From contig OY992537.1 in the NCBI GenBank assembly GCA_963921195.1, forward strand, positions 14,099,125 to 14,163,124: a stretch of 64,000 bases of DNA, read 5' to 3'. Below, piece by piece: positions 45,300 through 55,844 of this stretch. The stretch's first letter is position 1; each line of letters begins with the position of its first letter. The notes under the pieces were generated by a model. The model saw only the letters and a list, made by a program, of their open reading frames with translations, searched no databases and had not been told where the DNA came from. The DNA comes from Pegoplata infirma (Eukaryota; Arthropoda; Insecta; Diptera; Anthomyiidae). The position numbers and the translations under genes were made by a program.

Positions 45300-45639
45300 T
45301 TTATGAAATCATGAAATTTTATAAAGTGCTTTTCATAGACTTTTTCATAAAACTTCATTATATTTATGAAAGTTTCATAAATATAATGAAATTTTATGAC
45401 AAAAATATTTATGAAACCATGTCATGAATATTATATAGAATTTTTCTCTGAATGTACGTCCAATAAATTTAAAAAAAAATCTCAAAACTTCTTTTTCTTG
45501 TCCTTTCATAGAGCCTGAGCCGAAATTTTGTGATTTTAACCCGTGGCTCCCTTCAATAAAAGCTTAGAGCTTTTGGTTAATATTTTATAATTTCTCATTT
45601 TCCATGAGACGACAGTATCTATCATGACCATTCAAGCTA

Positions 45640-45865
45640 CACAGAAAAAACAGTTTAATTGTGCCAGCCGAATTAAGAGCCAACTGCATGGTTTAATTAC
45701 AACAACTGAAATTTTCGGTTGCGATTACCGAAATTTATTTGGACCAACAGAAGTTAAATTTTCAAAACAAATTTTGGTTATGGCAACCGAAAATTTCGGT
45801 TGTTGTTATTAAACTATGCAGTTGGCTCTAAATTCGGCTGGCACAACTAAACTGTTCTCTCTGTG
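45640..45865. mobile_element. 226-bp MITE with CACAGAAAAAACAG ends
   Basis: Left CACAGAAAAAACAGTTTAAT; right CTAAACTGTTCTCTCTGTG. TA lies on both sides. The arms continue GTGCCAGCCGAATTAAGAGC and CAACTGCATGGTTTAAT, and the centre holds CCGAAATTTCGG-like palindromes. Non-coding. Confidence 0.9.
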
Positions 45866-46436
45866 TACATGACCGGTAGCCTTCTCGCTTTAGCAAGCTT
45901 CCAGCGGACGCTGGATAGCGATTTCTTGGAAAATCCTTGAGGGAGTTATAGGAAATTTACCCTCCAAACCGAATTCGAAGAAAAAAAAATAAAAAAAGAA
46001 AGGAAAGGAGTGTGGGCGAAAATGACTCAGAATCTTAGAATTTTTCTAAAGAAAAAAGTCTTGAAAAAAATAAAATTTTTACACTCGAGTAAAACATACG
46101 ACGACGGAGACGACACTCTCTGTTAAATGTATTTTTTGTTTTTGTTTTTAATGTAAGAACATTTTCGAAAATAAGCTTCGAAGATGTTATACGAGCTGTA
46201 GTGAAAAATCAACAATAAAGAATTTTACATAAACTTGACCTCGAGCTCAAAAATGTTATTTCTTATAAAACTTAAAAAATGTTTACAGAATTAGCCTCAA
46301 ATTTGTACCACATAATTTTTTGGTATAGAAATATACAAATTTGCTTGGAAAAATCAAAAGCTGAAGAAAAAATGCCGCTCTAATGGGACACACTTATTTT
46401 GTCCTCCAAATATTTTTCTATAATTCAAGATTTAAA

Positions 46437-47157
46437 AATTCACAAATGTATTAATTCTTTCAAACTCTGCAATATAATGGCGGTATGGATGAATGGAATG
46501 GATGAATGAATGTATGGATGGTATCATTACATATGTTTTTGTTGGTCTATGTGTTTGTGGAAATGGTTTTTGTTTTTAGTTCCTTTACCAACTTTAAACT
46601 TTATGTTCGATTTGACTTTGGTCAGGGTTACTAGCTCAAAAACTTAAAGAATAAAAGAGTTGCATCACTAAACTTAAAATCTTCTTTTTTTTAAACGGCT
46701 TAGTTTTTAGTACTTCTCATTCTTAATCTTCTTTTTTTTTTAATATTGTACAGTTTTAGTTTTTCTTTTTTTTCTGGCTGTGAGGTCATCTGTATACTAC
46801 TGTATACATTTTTTTAGAAACGTGCCTTGAATTTTTTTCGCCATTTTTGCAGAATTTTATTTATTTTTTTTATTAGTTTTATAAAATGCTTTAAAGAGCT
46901 TCATTAATTAATTTATGTCAAAACATTTTTATTAGCAAATGGTGGTGAAGAAATATTTGATGACATTCTTCATACAACATTCCATTCATCCATCATGTCT
47001 TCTTACAATGTTTGTATTTTCTGATAGTTGTTTTTCTTTTTGCTATAGTAACGAAAATTCAATTACCCAAAAGACTTGTGTATTTAAGAGGGAAAATTCA
47101 TAAGTATTTTATAAAGATTTTTTTGAAAACATATTATAACTAATTAAGTCGACATAT
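46437..47157. other. Unassigned AT-rich DNA
   Basis: Contains a short GGATGAATGGAATGGATGAA simple repeat at 46480-46520. No gene or element end recognised. Confidence 0.4.
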
Positions 47158-47312
47158 GGAAATTAAATTCGGCCTAACCGAATACGTATATTTATACACT
47201 CCACAATTTTAAAAAGATTATTTTTTAAATTTTTGAAAAAAAAAAATTTCGCGGAAAAACAAATTTTGGTAAAAAAAATCCGCGAAAAAAAAATTTTGTA
47301 AAAAATATGCTT
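47158..47312 (-). repeat. Truncated 3' end of the TATACCCTCCAC family
   Basis: Minus-strand terminal hairpin (TTCGGCCTAACCGAA) and the complement of GTGGAGTGTATAAATATAC only; the rest is missing. Adjacent frames are low-complexity shadows. Confidence 0.65.
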
Positions 47313-48014
47313 GTTTAAATTTGGCAGGCACGTACCCAGGGGGTAGCCCCTGATAGACCCCAAAAAAATATGTGACTTTATATAAATTGGTTCTCTCAGT
47401 GTTTAAGAGAGTTTTTACATGTAATAGTAAAGGGAACACTAAGAGTACCAACTTACTGAGAGAGCAAAACAAATGACATCCAACCTATATGACACCCACT
47501 GATACTAGCTAATGATATTGGGGTTGTTCAGACATTTTACTTCTCTAGGGTAACTTCAAGGTTAGCTAGAGCGGTAATAGCAATCCCTAAGAGCTACCAT
47601 GAGAGGTTTCCTGGTAGGACCTGATTTAATAAAACATATTAAGAAAAAATAAAAAAAAAATATGAGGACCACCCTAAGGATTGAAGATATAGGGTAGGTA
47701 TGCTCTAAGAAAATGTTGGAGTTGAACAAATATTGGGGGTCGGTCATACATTTGACACCTCTAGGGTCACTACTAGGAGAGCTAAAGCCGTAGCAGCAAA
47801 TATTTTTAAAAATTAAACCTTTGCACAGCGGTTTATTATAGACTTTTTTTTGGAGATAATAACGTAATTTTGAGCTTAAGTTTGGACGAAGGCTTCCAAA
47901 AATAAATGGCATTTTATGAAATTTGCTCCCACCGTGTATGACCGACCTCCAATATTTTTTAAATACCAACCGTTTCTCAAAACATACCTACCCTCAATCA
48001 AACCATACATTTTT
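47313..48014. repeat. Unclassified repeat with GGTCGGTCATACATTTGA blocks
   Basis: Contains GGACCACCCTAAGG, GATATAGGGTAGGTATG and GGGGGTCGGTCATACA, the modules of the 44734-45227 palindrome in diverged form. The minus-strand frame 47562-47969 has no recognisable domain, and the overlap with known repeat modules argues against a gene. Confidence 0.5.
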
Positions 48015-48320
48015 GTACTCTCAAACCACGGTATGGGGGTATACTCACTTTGTCAGTCCGTGTGTAACGCACCGAAATATCGGTCTAGGACCCTATAAAG
48101 TATATATATTATTGATCAGTGATCGATTCTAAGACATTCTAGCGATATCCGTCCGTCCGTCCGACTATAGAGGACACGATACAGTCCAAAATAAATAAGC
48201 TAGGCTTCCGAAGTTTGGCACGAATATGTCTTATAGGCTGGTTAAGTTCGGAAATGGGAAAAATCGGACCAATGGGAAAAAAGTTCCCCTTAGAGAACTA
48301 AACTCTCACATACAAAATTG
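48015..48320 (+). repeat. Dispersed repeat, second subfamily, 5' part
   Basis: Starts CTCAAACCACGGTATGGGGG, then GTCAGTCCGTGTGTAACGC, 'tataaagtatatatatt' and GTCCGTCCGTCCGAC. The 3' hairpin end is missing. It inserted into or fused with the CGACCTCCAATATTTT repeat. Confidence 0.7.
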
Positions 48321-49740
48321 CGTTTTTATGAAATTTGGTCCCAATGCTTTAACGGGCCAAGGTTACCCCTAGACGAGTGAAATGTATGACCGACATCCAA
48401 TATTTTTTCAATACCAACATTTTCTCCGAACATAACTACCCTCAATCTTCAGCCCTTAAAGTAGTCCTCATACATTTTTTGTATTTAAATTTTTTTTCAG
48501 AGCATCATCTCATAGTGCTCACATGGTTCACAATGGGGTAAAATTTATGGCCGACCCCCATTACTTTTTCCCCCCAACATTTTTTCAAAACATACCTACC
48601 CCTTTAATTCACTTCCTAAGAGGGCTCCCGTACAAAATTAAATTTTTTCAAAATATTGGGCGAAATTGTAACAAGTAAATTTTCAAAATGAAACAAAATT
48701 TTTGTTTTTGTACATATTGCAATGAAGTTTTAAATTTATATAGGTCTTTTTATAGCAAATGTAAAAACAAAATATAAAGATTTGATGAAAGCAATCCCCC
48801 AATTCCCAGTTTGTTTGTTAACAATTTCCAAAAAAAACTGATTTTTTGCACTTTTTTCTGCCACGCCTATGTTAAAGGCGGTGATTATTAGCTACTCATG
48901 TTGTAAGCTTACATATTAAAGAACCTATGTTTACTTTGGTAGGCCCAAGAGAGGCGGGGACTTTCTTCCCAGGGGGGTAAAGTTGATATTTGTGTTAAAA
49001 AAGAGTAAATTTCGATAAGGCTGGGGAGCTCAAAATAAGAAATTTTGACACGCTATCTTTTTAAGTCATCAACGTGATATTTCCCTTCAGATCAAACGAA
49101 AAAATTGGCATATTCTGAGCGAAATTTTTAAGTTGGAAGCTAGAGAGTGTTGGTACTTTATGGGCAAAATATCCCAATTTTTTTATTTGGATTTTTTTTT
49201 TTTAAGTTTAAAATAGTGTAACTTTTTAACAAAAAATAATATATTTTATTCGTTATGATTTTAAAATATCACAAATTTATCTAGCTAACTAAAAATTTAG
49301 GTTTGAAAAATATCAGACGTTAGGTGACCAACCTATTCCCGAAAAACTCAACCAGGAAAAAAAAAACTAAAATTTTCCCCATTCAATTGGCTATAAATCG
49401 GAAAGTAAAAAAGACAACGACTACTTCAAGCATGTTTTTTTTTAGATATTTACCTGCGCTTTCAAAAATCTAAATTTCATAAAAATCGAATAATAAAAAA
49501 CTTAAGCTCGAAATTACGAAGGCTATAACTGGTATAAATTTTACAGTAATCGGTCCAGTACTTACTGAATGACCGAATTATTTCCAAAAAAATCGTTAAT
49601 AAACCACTGCGCTTTGTTTGGTATCCCCTAAGAGAGTGGAGATAGAGCTTAGGTATGTTTGGCAGAAGTGCTCGGGAGGCAAAATTAAAGGGGTTCTGTC
49701 TCACGTTTAAGACCTTCCCCCTTTTGGGGAAAGTCCAGTG
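48321..49740. repeat. Diverged repeat modules and unassigned DNA
   Basis: 48360-48640 has further CGACATCCAATATTTTTTC / CCCCCAACATTTTTTC and CATACCTACCC modules. 48650-49600 has nothing recognisable. 49610-49740 has CCCTAAGAGAGTGGAGATAG and a run of CCCCCTTTTGGGGAAAGTCC. Confidence 0.45.
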
Positions 49741-50457
49741 CAGTTGTGGGTTTTACCCTTTCACGCCCTATTTTGACCCCGATGATCGGCCCCTAGTTCC
49801 TACCTGACCTGACCCTTTTTTTTTGCGCGTGCGTTTTTTTACGAACCTCACAAAATGAGCGGTTCTAGCGTGTCGAAATCGAAAACTCGTGCACTTCCCA
49901 CCCCTATAGCACAGTGTATTAAACGAGTTACAAAAGGAACTTAAAACTTATATTAGGTATTATTAAAATTTACTAAAACAGGTACTATTTCCATTTTATT
50001 AAAATGATAAATACTTTTTTTTTAGTGTAATTAACAATTTTTTATTTTTTTTATTTTTCTCAAAATAAACTTTTAACAAACCCAAACAATGTAAATCAGT
50101 TAGTTGCAAAGTTTTTTTTGATGGGGGGCAAAAAAGGATTAAGAAATCAGTTTGTTATTTTAAAAAAGTAATTTACTGTAAAAATTATTATGTTGAAAAC
50201 CAATGATAAAGTTTTTGCATTTATTTTCAACAACAATAAACAAATTAACAAAACTAAATAACAATGCATTTAGTAATAAAGTTTTTGAATAAGGATTAAA
50301 ATCGAAATAATAAAAAAATAATAAAAAAAATCAGCATTAAAATGGGGAATACCGCTTGAAAAGTTTTAATAGAAATGCAAATGCTTAATGTGGGCTATAT
50401 TGTTAAGCAACAATTGATTTAATAAAGTTATTACTCCCTATTAAAAAAAACAGTCAT
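49741..50457. other. GC-richer island then AT-rich DNA
   Basis: 49741-49915 is clearly less AT-rich than its surroundings, with CGCGTGCG and CCTGACCTGACCC. Its first part resembles CCCCACAACTGCGCTAG at 26460. No protein is recognisable in either direction. The remainder is AT-rich and unassigned. Confidence 0.4.
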
Positions 50458-51190
50458 CCCAGCAAAACTTTGGTAATGGGTAGTGATTATATAACACATT
50501 ACCAGGTAATGCATACAACTTATTTGTAGCATTATTTTATGATGTCTTACCAAACATTTGTTCCACAAAGTATTATTTTCAAGTGAAAAATAATGCATTA
50601 CTAATAATTTGCTACGTAATGCATGATTATTGGAAAAAATGTGTTTCATATTTATTATTTCTAAACATTACATCATGGATGACTTATATTTGGTTTCATT
50701 ATGTATTATTTGAAAGTTTGAAATAATGCATTATTTATAATTGGATGCATAATGCATTACAATAACATAAAAAATAATTATTTTATAAAAAAATGCATAA
50801 GTTTTAACTAGAGATGGGCTCACGACAGGAAATTTCTAACGACACACACTCACGGGCATATTTTATCTATATACACTCACTTACAATCACGTGAGTAAAT
50901 TTAATACAAAATTACTTTTTCACTACTCGTAGCACCTTATAGATCATCTTCTGGTATGCTATATTATTTCATTTCTCGTAACCTATAAAATATCATATTT
51001 TTTACACCTTACTCGTATTCTTCGTTATAAATTTATGACTTATTTTATACCTTACTGGTATTCTTTGTGATAATGTGGATGCATTACTTTGAGTCTCATC
51101 GCCTGTTAAAATCATCAATGCTGCAATGTATAAAATAAGAGATCCTATACCTTATTTTATACCTTATTTGGTAATCTAAGTTTTGCTGGG
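50458..51190. mobile_element. MITE with CCCAGCAAAACTT ends, copy 2
   Basis: Left CCCAGCAAAACTTTGGTAAT; right TAATCTAAGTTTTGCTGGG. AT lies on both sides. Inside, AATGCATTAC / GTAATGCATT motifs repeat in both orientations. It contains an end fragment of the ACTCACG hAT at 50809. The short frame 50431-50649 is incidental. Confidence 0.8.
50809..50910 (+). mobile_element. hAT ACTCACG family, isolated left-end fragment
   Basis: Starts TAGAGATGGGCTCACGACAG and continues with ACTCAC and CAATCACGTGAGTAAAT, matching 2592-2730. There is no right end, so it is a truncated copy. Confidence 0.7.
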
Positions 51191-51655
51191 ATTCTTCCAG
51201 CAAGTCAGGGCTGGACTTCTAAATTTAAAAAAAGATTTAAATTTTTATCTTCTTTAAATAAACTTAAATCTCATTATTCCCATACAAGTGTACATTAAAG
51301 CGTTTTGTTGCATAAATCCATGTTCCAAATGCCAACATAATTTAACTATTATCCACACCAGACGTTTTTGTAAATTCTGGCATTTATTGCCAAAGATATT
51401 GTGGCTGGTACAACATGTATAATAATGTCTTTTAAAACAAACATTGGCAGTGGTTTGGTGAATTTATTAAATTATTTTAAAACTAAAATGCAAACAGAAT
51501 ATTTAATGAATATTCGATGAACAAAAAATCAAACAAGATAGACAGAAAAACTATGTCTGTTGTAAATTTTATAACAAATTGAAGAGTAGTCTCGGTGATC
51601 CTAAAGAACAAAGGGCTTAAATCAAAAATTGATTAAGATGCTTAATTCTTTGTTC
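51191..51655. other. Unassigned AT-rich DNA
   Basis: No gene, repeat or RNA recognised. Confidence 0.4.
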
Positions 51656-52074
51656 ATATGGGCAAGGCCACCGTCAGTAACGTGACGCTCGTTTACATAT
51701 TTTGGTCAATATCTTCATAAAATACAATTATTTCTCCCAACTTGAGAGCGGCATATGAAAGTTGTCGTCATAACTGTTGTTTCGTACGCAGACAATTTTG
51801 CTGTATCTCGTTTTGTTGTGAAGTTATGACCATTTTAAGTCGTCAGTAACGTGACCGGATTTTGGAAAAATCACGTCACGTTACTGACGACTTAAAATGG
51901 TCATAACTTCACAACAAAACGAGATACAGCAAAATTGTCTGCGTACGAAACAACAGTTATGACGAGAACTTTCATATGCCGCTCTCAAGTTGGGAGAAAT
52001 AATTGTATTTTATGAAGATATTGACCAAAATATGTAAACGAGCGTCACGTTACTGACGGTGGCCTTGCCCATAT
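51656..52074. mobile_element. 419-bp palindromic MITE with CGTCAGTAACGTGACG motifs
   Basis: Nearly perfect arms run from ATATGGGCAAGGCCACCG to the inverse CGGTGGCCTTGCCCATAT, closing around a GGATTTTGGAAAAAT loop. The motif GTCAGTAACGTGAC occurs in direct or inverted form four times, at both tips and on both sides of the centre. A TA immediately outside TGGGCAAGG on each side could be the duplication. Non-coding; the superfamily is not established. Confidence 0.85.
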
Positions 52075-52510
52075 ATTTTTTTTCATACATTTATTTTTAT
52101 CAAAAATTTTTTAATCATCAATCAATCATTTAATCATAATTTTTCATTAATTTTTTTTTATATTTTTCAATATTTTTTCGTTTTTCATAAAAAAAAATGT
52201 TTTTTTTTCATCAAAAACATTTTTTTGTAATTTTTTGTTTTTTTTTCATCCCCAACTTTTTTTTATAATTAGTTTTTCCATCATTTTTTTTTTTCATCAA
52301 CATTTTTTTGTTTCATCAGACATTTTTTTTTGGCAAAATTTTTTTTTTTCATCAAATCTTTTTTCATCAAAAAAAAAATTTTTTCTTCATCGAAAACTTT
52401 ATTTTCATCAAAAAAAAACTGGTTTTTCACCAATTTTTTTTTTCTTTAAAACTTTTTTTTTTTCATCTTCAGCAAAACATTATCATGATTTAATGTTTTG
52501 GGCTACAGTA
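52075..52510. repeat. Low-complexity TTTTTTTCATCAAAA block
   Basis: Irregular repeats of TTTTTTTTTCATCAAAA. It ends at CAAAACATTATCATGATTTA plus ATGTTTTGGGC, whose exact inverse borders the 57435-58165 element. Plus-strand frames 52235-52534 and 52308-52493 are runs of Phe/Ser/His codons from this repeat. Confidence 0.8.
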
Positions 52511-52577
52511 AACATTCACAGTAATTTTTTTTGATAACTCTCAAAAGATTTATAGGTGTTTGAATAAAAAAGTGTAC

Positions 52578-52650
52578 TGTTTCCGCCCGGGATCGAACCG
52601 GGGGCCTTCTGCGTGTTAGGCAGATGTGATAACCGCTACACCACGGAAAC
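52578..52650 (-). tRNA. tRNA-Val-AAC: tRNA-Val(AAC), cluster copy 1
   Basis: Identical over 73 bp to the gene at 29572-29644, with anticodon AAC and intact stems. The A run on its right-to-left downstream side (AATAAAAAAGTG) gives a terminator. Its 5' flank shares AAATGAGAACTATAA and ATTGAACT with copy 2, so the pair arose by duplication including upstream sequence. Confidence 0.97.
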
Positions 52651-53039
52651 ACATGATTATGAACATAATGTAATTCCTAAATAACCCAATCAATCTTTAT
52701 ATATCTACATAAAACAAATGAGAACTATAAAATATTATTGAACTTTTAATGAAAACAAGTAATATTTTATTGATAGTGTAAACAATTTATTAATACAAGC
52801 ATTTCTGGATTATATTTTTTCATATATATAGTCGGGCGATTCCTTCTCGATAATCGGAACATTTTCAGAAGAAGTTTTGAATTTTTCAAAGACTAATTTT
52901 AATTTTCGATATTGAAAAATGTCCCTAAGGGGCAAAACTTAATTTAATTTTCGGTATTGAAAAATGTCCCTAAGGGGCAATTTCTTGAAATTAATTTAAC
53001 ATACTTACATATATATTTTTCTCAAAAAAAAATTGTTAC

Positions 53040-53112
53040 TGTTTCCGCCCGGGATCGAACCGGGGGCCTTCTGCGTGTTAGGCAGATGTGATAACCGCTA
53101 CACCACGGAAAC
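53040..53112 (-). tRNA. tRNA-Val-AAC: tRNA-Val(AAC), cluster copy 2
   Basis: Same 73-bp sequence. The terminator run (CTCAAAAAAAAATTG complement) is adjacent. Between copies 1 and 2 a 45-bp segment with ATTGAAAAATGTCCCTAAGG is duplicated in tandem (52900-52982). Confidence 0.97.
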
Positions 53113-53438
53113 ACGTGATTTATTAAATCCTTCAACGAACTAGTAAATTAACGTTAACTAAATGAGAACTATAAGATGTCATTGAACTGAAACGAAAACT
53201 TTTTAAAATAAATATAAGTGACAGATACATTAAAATTAGTTTATCATTGTTGAAATATGGTATTGAATAAAATATTGGCAACAATTTATGCAAAAAAAAA
53301 AATTTAATAATTCAACAAAAATATTTTCAAATGATTCATATCAATTTACCATGGTCTAGTCTTCTATTATGTCTTGAATAATATCAAATGACGTTTGCAC
53401 TTTTTTATGATTTAAAAAAAGTCAGGCATACTATGCAC

Positions 53439-53842
53439 TAGGGTGGAGCAGATTTTGCTTTTTTCGAATTTCGAAAACGTAGGGGTGGGGAAAGTTGCCT
53501 TTTATTAGATCACAAAAATATTGGAGCTGTTGGACAATGGCTTTGAGTTCCTTTTATGACTTGAAAATGGAAAAGTTTCGAACAAAGTGAAAAAAAAAAT
53601 GCTTAACTTTTTTTTTTATAAAAATATTAGCTAATATTCGGACATGACTGAAAAAGTGTTTTTCAGTAAAAAAAAAATTTTCACTTTGTTTGGAACTTTC
53701 CGATTTTCAAGTCAAAAAAGGAACCCAAAGCCATTTTCCTACAGGTCCAATATCTTTGTGTGTTAATATCGGCCCTAAACGGCAACTTTCCCAACCCCGA
53801 CTTTTTGGAAATTCGAAAAAAAGCTGAATTTGCTCCACTCTA
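53439..53842. mobile_element. hAT-type fold-back with TAGGGTGGAGCA ends, copy 2
   Basis: Left TAGGGTGGAGCAGATTTTGC; right GCTGAATTTGCTCCACTCTA. The flanks CTATGCAC and CTATGCAT agree at 7 of 8 bases. The arms share GTTGCC, ATGACTTGAAAATGGAAAAG and AACAAAGTGAAAA with their inverses, so most of the 404 bp can fold on itself. Confidence 0.9.
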
Positions 53843-54139
53843 CTATGCATATGCTGACAACTCGTAAGTGATTTTTTATTTGAGTTTTTTTTTTTTTTTT
53901 ATTTCATTTATTTACAACCTGTTTTTACACCAATAAGCTAATTTTGTAATTAAATCAAAATATGCAAATATATTATCATCCAGATAGGTAAAAAGTATGC
54001 ATTTTTTTATCGAAATATGCAAAAACAATTCGCTGCAATTTTTATGCAATTTTTTTATTCGTTAAGATTTTTTTCCATATAACTTTTTGATGATTGACAA
54101 AAAACAAGCATTTACATGAAAATTTCAGCCCAATTGATA

Positions 54140-54360
54140 CACTCAGAGTAAAAGCCTCTTCATATTGATGAAAAGTTACATCAATATGATGATTTGTTAC
54201 ATCATTTTTCGTCCAATGTAACTTGTCATCAATATGATGAAGCGGTGTCATTAATAATTTTTTTTTGAAAATTAAAAAATAAGGAAAAAATAGAAAAAAA
54301 CATTTTTTTTGTTATTTTGATTTTTTTTTATTAATATGATGAAGCATTTTTCTTTGAGTG
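54140..54360. mobile_element. 221-bp MITE with CACTCAGAGTAAAAGC ends and CATCAATATGATG monomers
   Basis: Left CACTCAGAGTAAAAGC; right GCATTTTTCTTTGAGTG. TA lies on both sides. The internal ATCAATATGATGA palindromes are those at 1069-1110. The minus-strand frame 54042-54251 is a shadow. Confidence 0.85.
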
Positions 54361-54849
54361 TAGCGCCAAGTGACAATTGACTATCGTGGGATTTTAATAG
54401 TCTTAATTTTTAGAAACTGCATAACTTTTTTTTTAATTTTCTGTTTTTACAACTTTCTTTTATAATTTAATCCATAAAATTTTAATTTTGTCATAAAAAC
54501 GACATGAAATTCTAAAGTATCGTTAGTCGGATTTGTTTATTCAAAAAATATGAGTTACGTGTAGTCAAACTATGACCATTAACATGAATAAAGTGCTTTA
54601 TCTTTTTATTTTTTTGATTTACTATAACGAATTGTATTTGATTTGATTTTTTTTTTTAAGTTTGAATACAATTGACATAATTATAATGTTGTAGTTTAGA
54701 TAATGTCTTGTCTAACAAGGGACAAGTTTGATTGTTAAAAACTTGTATGATTTTTAATTGTTTGTCTAGTTTTATTATTTGTCTATGTCTAAAGAAGTAA
54801 TTTTTTTTTTGGCAATAGTTGAAAGTCTTATTGAAAGTTAAAAATAACT
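54361..54849. other. AT-rich DNA upstream of a tRNA
   Basis: No gene or element recognised. The last 60 bp is the 5' flank of the plus-strand tRNA at 54850. Confidence 0.4.
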
Positions 54850-54922
54850 GTTTCCGTGGTGTAGCGGTTATCACATCTGCCTAACACGCAGAAGGCCCCC
54901 GGTTCGATCCCGGGCGGAAACA
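54850..54922 (+). tRNA. tRNA-Val-AAC: tRNA-Val(AAC), cluster copy 3
   Basis: Plus-strand copy, identical stems and anticodon AAC. ACAGTAAATTTTTTTTTAAC directly after it provides the RNA polymerase III stop. Confidence 0.97.
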
Positions 54923-55184
54923 CAGTAAATTTTTTTTTAACCTAAAATATTTTTTTTTAAAAAAAATTTTTTTATATAAAATTAACCTATTATTTAATCT
55001 AGTTTCCAAAAATTCTTACCTGAAAAATGTTGAATATATGTTATCGATGTCGCAAACTGTTGATGAACATTTTTAAATCACTGATTTCTATTAAAGGATG
55101 TTTTTAATTTTTTTTATTTAATAAATGAAATTTTATTTTAAAGTGAAATTTCATATTTCTTTATTAAGCTTTTTACTAAAAACA

Positions 55185-55257
55185 TGTTTCCGCCCGGGAT
55201 CGAACCGGGGGCCTTCTGCGTGTTAGGCAGATGTGATAACCGCTACACCACGGAAAC
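55185..55257 (-). tRNA. tRNA-Val-AAC: tRNA-Val(AAC), cluster copy 4
   Basis: Minus-strand copy, full-length and unchanged. It faces copy 5 head to head with 105 bp between them, so both 5' flanks share this spacer. The downstream T run is weaker (complement of TTTTTACTAAAAACA). Confidence 0.97.
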
Positions 55258-55362
55258 CATATAAATACTCTGCACAATATTACAAGTACTTATCTTGTGA
55301 GTTAAACACTTAAAAAACACACCTTAAAAATGAGTGCGTTTCAATAAGGTCGATAACCATGT

Positions 55363-55435
55363 GTTTCCGTGGTGTAGCGGTTATCACATCTGCCTAACAC
55401 GCAGAAGGCCCCCGGTTCGATCCCGGGCGGAAACA
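55363..55435 (+). tRNA. tRNA-Val-AAC: tRNA-Val(AAC), cluster copy 5
   Basis: Plus-strand copy, unchanged; ATTAATTTTTTAAATT follows. It starts a series of tandem units, each made of a tRNA plus about 125 bp with TTGTCAACT and ATTATCGACACAAAA. Confidence 0.97.
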
Positions 55436-55557
55436 ATTAATTTTTTAAATTTTAATTTCATAAAAAATAATGCTTTATTCTTGTCAACTAAAATTTTTCG
55501 TGTATAAACATTATTATCGACACAAAAGGAGCATAAACCTATGGCATAATCTCTATA

Positions 55558-55630
55558 GTTTCCGTGGTGTAGCGGTTATCACATCTGCCTAACACGCAGA
55601 AGGCCCCCGGTTCGATCCCGGGCGGAAACA
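55558..55630 (+). tRNA. tRNA-Val-AAC: tRNA-Val(AAC), cluster copy 6
   Basis: Plus-strand copy, unchanged; ATTTTTTGTAG follows. It is the second member of the tandem series, 195 bp after copy 5. Its 5' flank has TTATTATCGACACAAAA about 50 bp before the gene, a block kept in the later units. Confidence 0.97.
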
Positions 55631-55767
55631 ATTTTTTGTAGTTTTTAAGTTTAAAAATGTGTAATTAACAATTCTTGTCAACTTAAAGTTTTAGTATGCA
55701 AACCTTATTATCGACACAAAAACTGGATAAATGTATGAAATTTACTTCAAACACATTTTCTATTACA

Positions 55768-55820
55768 GTTTCCGTGGTGTAGCGGTTATCACATCTGCCT
55801 AACACGCAGAAGGCCCCCGG
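55768..55820 (+). pseudogene. Truncated tRNA-Val(AAC), third tandem unit
   Basis: It is identical to the functional copies for the first 53 bases, including the anticodon arm, and stops at GGCCCCCGG. The rest of the T arm, the acceptor 3' strand and about 45 bp of flank are deleted: the next sequence TGTTTAATTAACAATTCTTG corresponds to sequence after copy 6. It has no B box, so it should not be transcribed. A 52-bp palindrome inserted 24 bp later. Confidence 0.95.
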
Positions 55821-55844
55821 TGTTTAATTAACAATTCTTGTCAA

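Larger units (their letters stand above)
42942..45454. mobile_element. MITE with CACTTAAAGAAAAAG ends and TTTATGAAA arrays
   Basis: Left CACTTAAAGAAAAAGC; right, inverted, CATTCAGAGAAAAATTC. TA lies on both sides. Its own sequence is filled with TTTCATAAATATAATGAAA-type palindromic monomers (42960-43780 and 45300-45440), with a partial tandem duplication of about 420 bp. A dispersed repeat at 43918-45299 interrupts it. The frame 43057-43287 is made of these monomers. Confidence 0.8.
42443..46436. mobile_element. Composite fold-back element with four nested MITEs or repeats
   Basis: The end blocks are inverted copies: AATATTTGGAGAACAAAG, GTCCCATTAGAGTGTC, ATTTTTTCTTCAACTTTTG on the left and CAAAAGCTGAAGAAAAAATG, CTCTAATGGGAC, TTTGTCCTCCAAATATT on the right, over about 130 bp. 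Ends are approximate and no duplication is established. Later insertions at 42577-42740, 42942-45454 (itself split) and 45640-45865 account for most of the length. Confidence 0.65.

Noticed and set aside
47562..47969. 135-codon minus-strand frame as a gene
   Set aside because: It overlaps known repeat modules (GGTCGGTCATACA, GATATAGGGTAGG), and its translation shows no recognisable motif.
49741..49915. Exon in the GC-richer island
   Set aside because: No open frame with a recognisable domain or splice context; part of it matches a repeat at 26460.
52235..52534. Membrane-protein-like Phe-rich frame
   Set aside because: Derived from TTTTTTTCATC low-complexity DNA; a second frame over the same stretch looks equally 'coding'.
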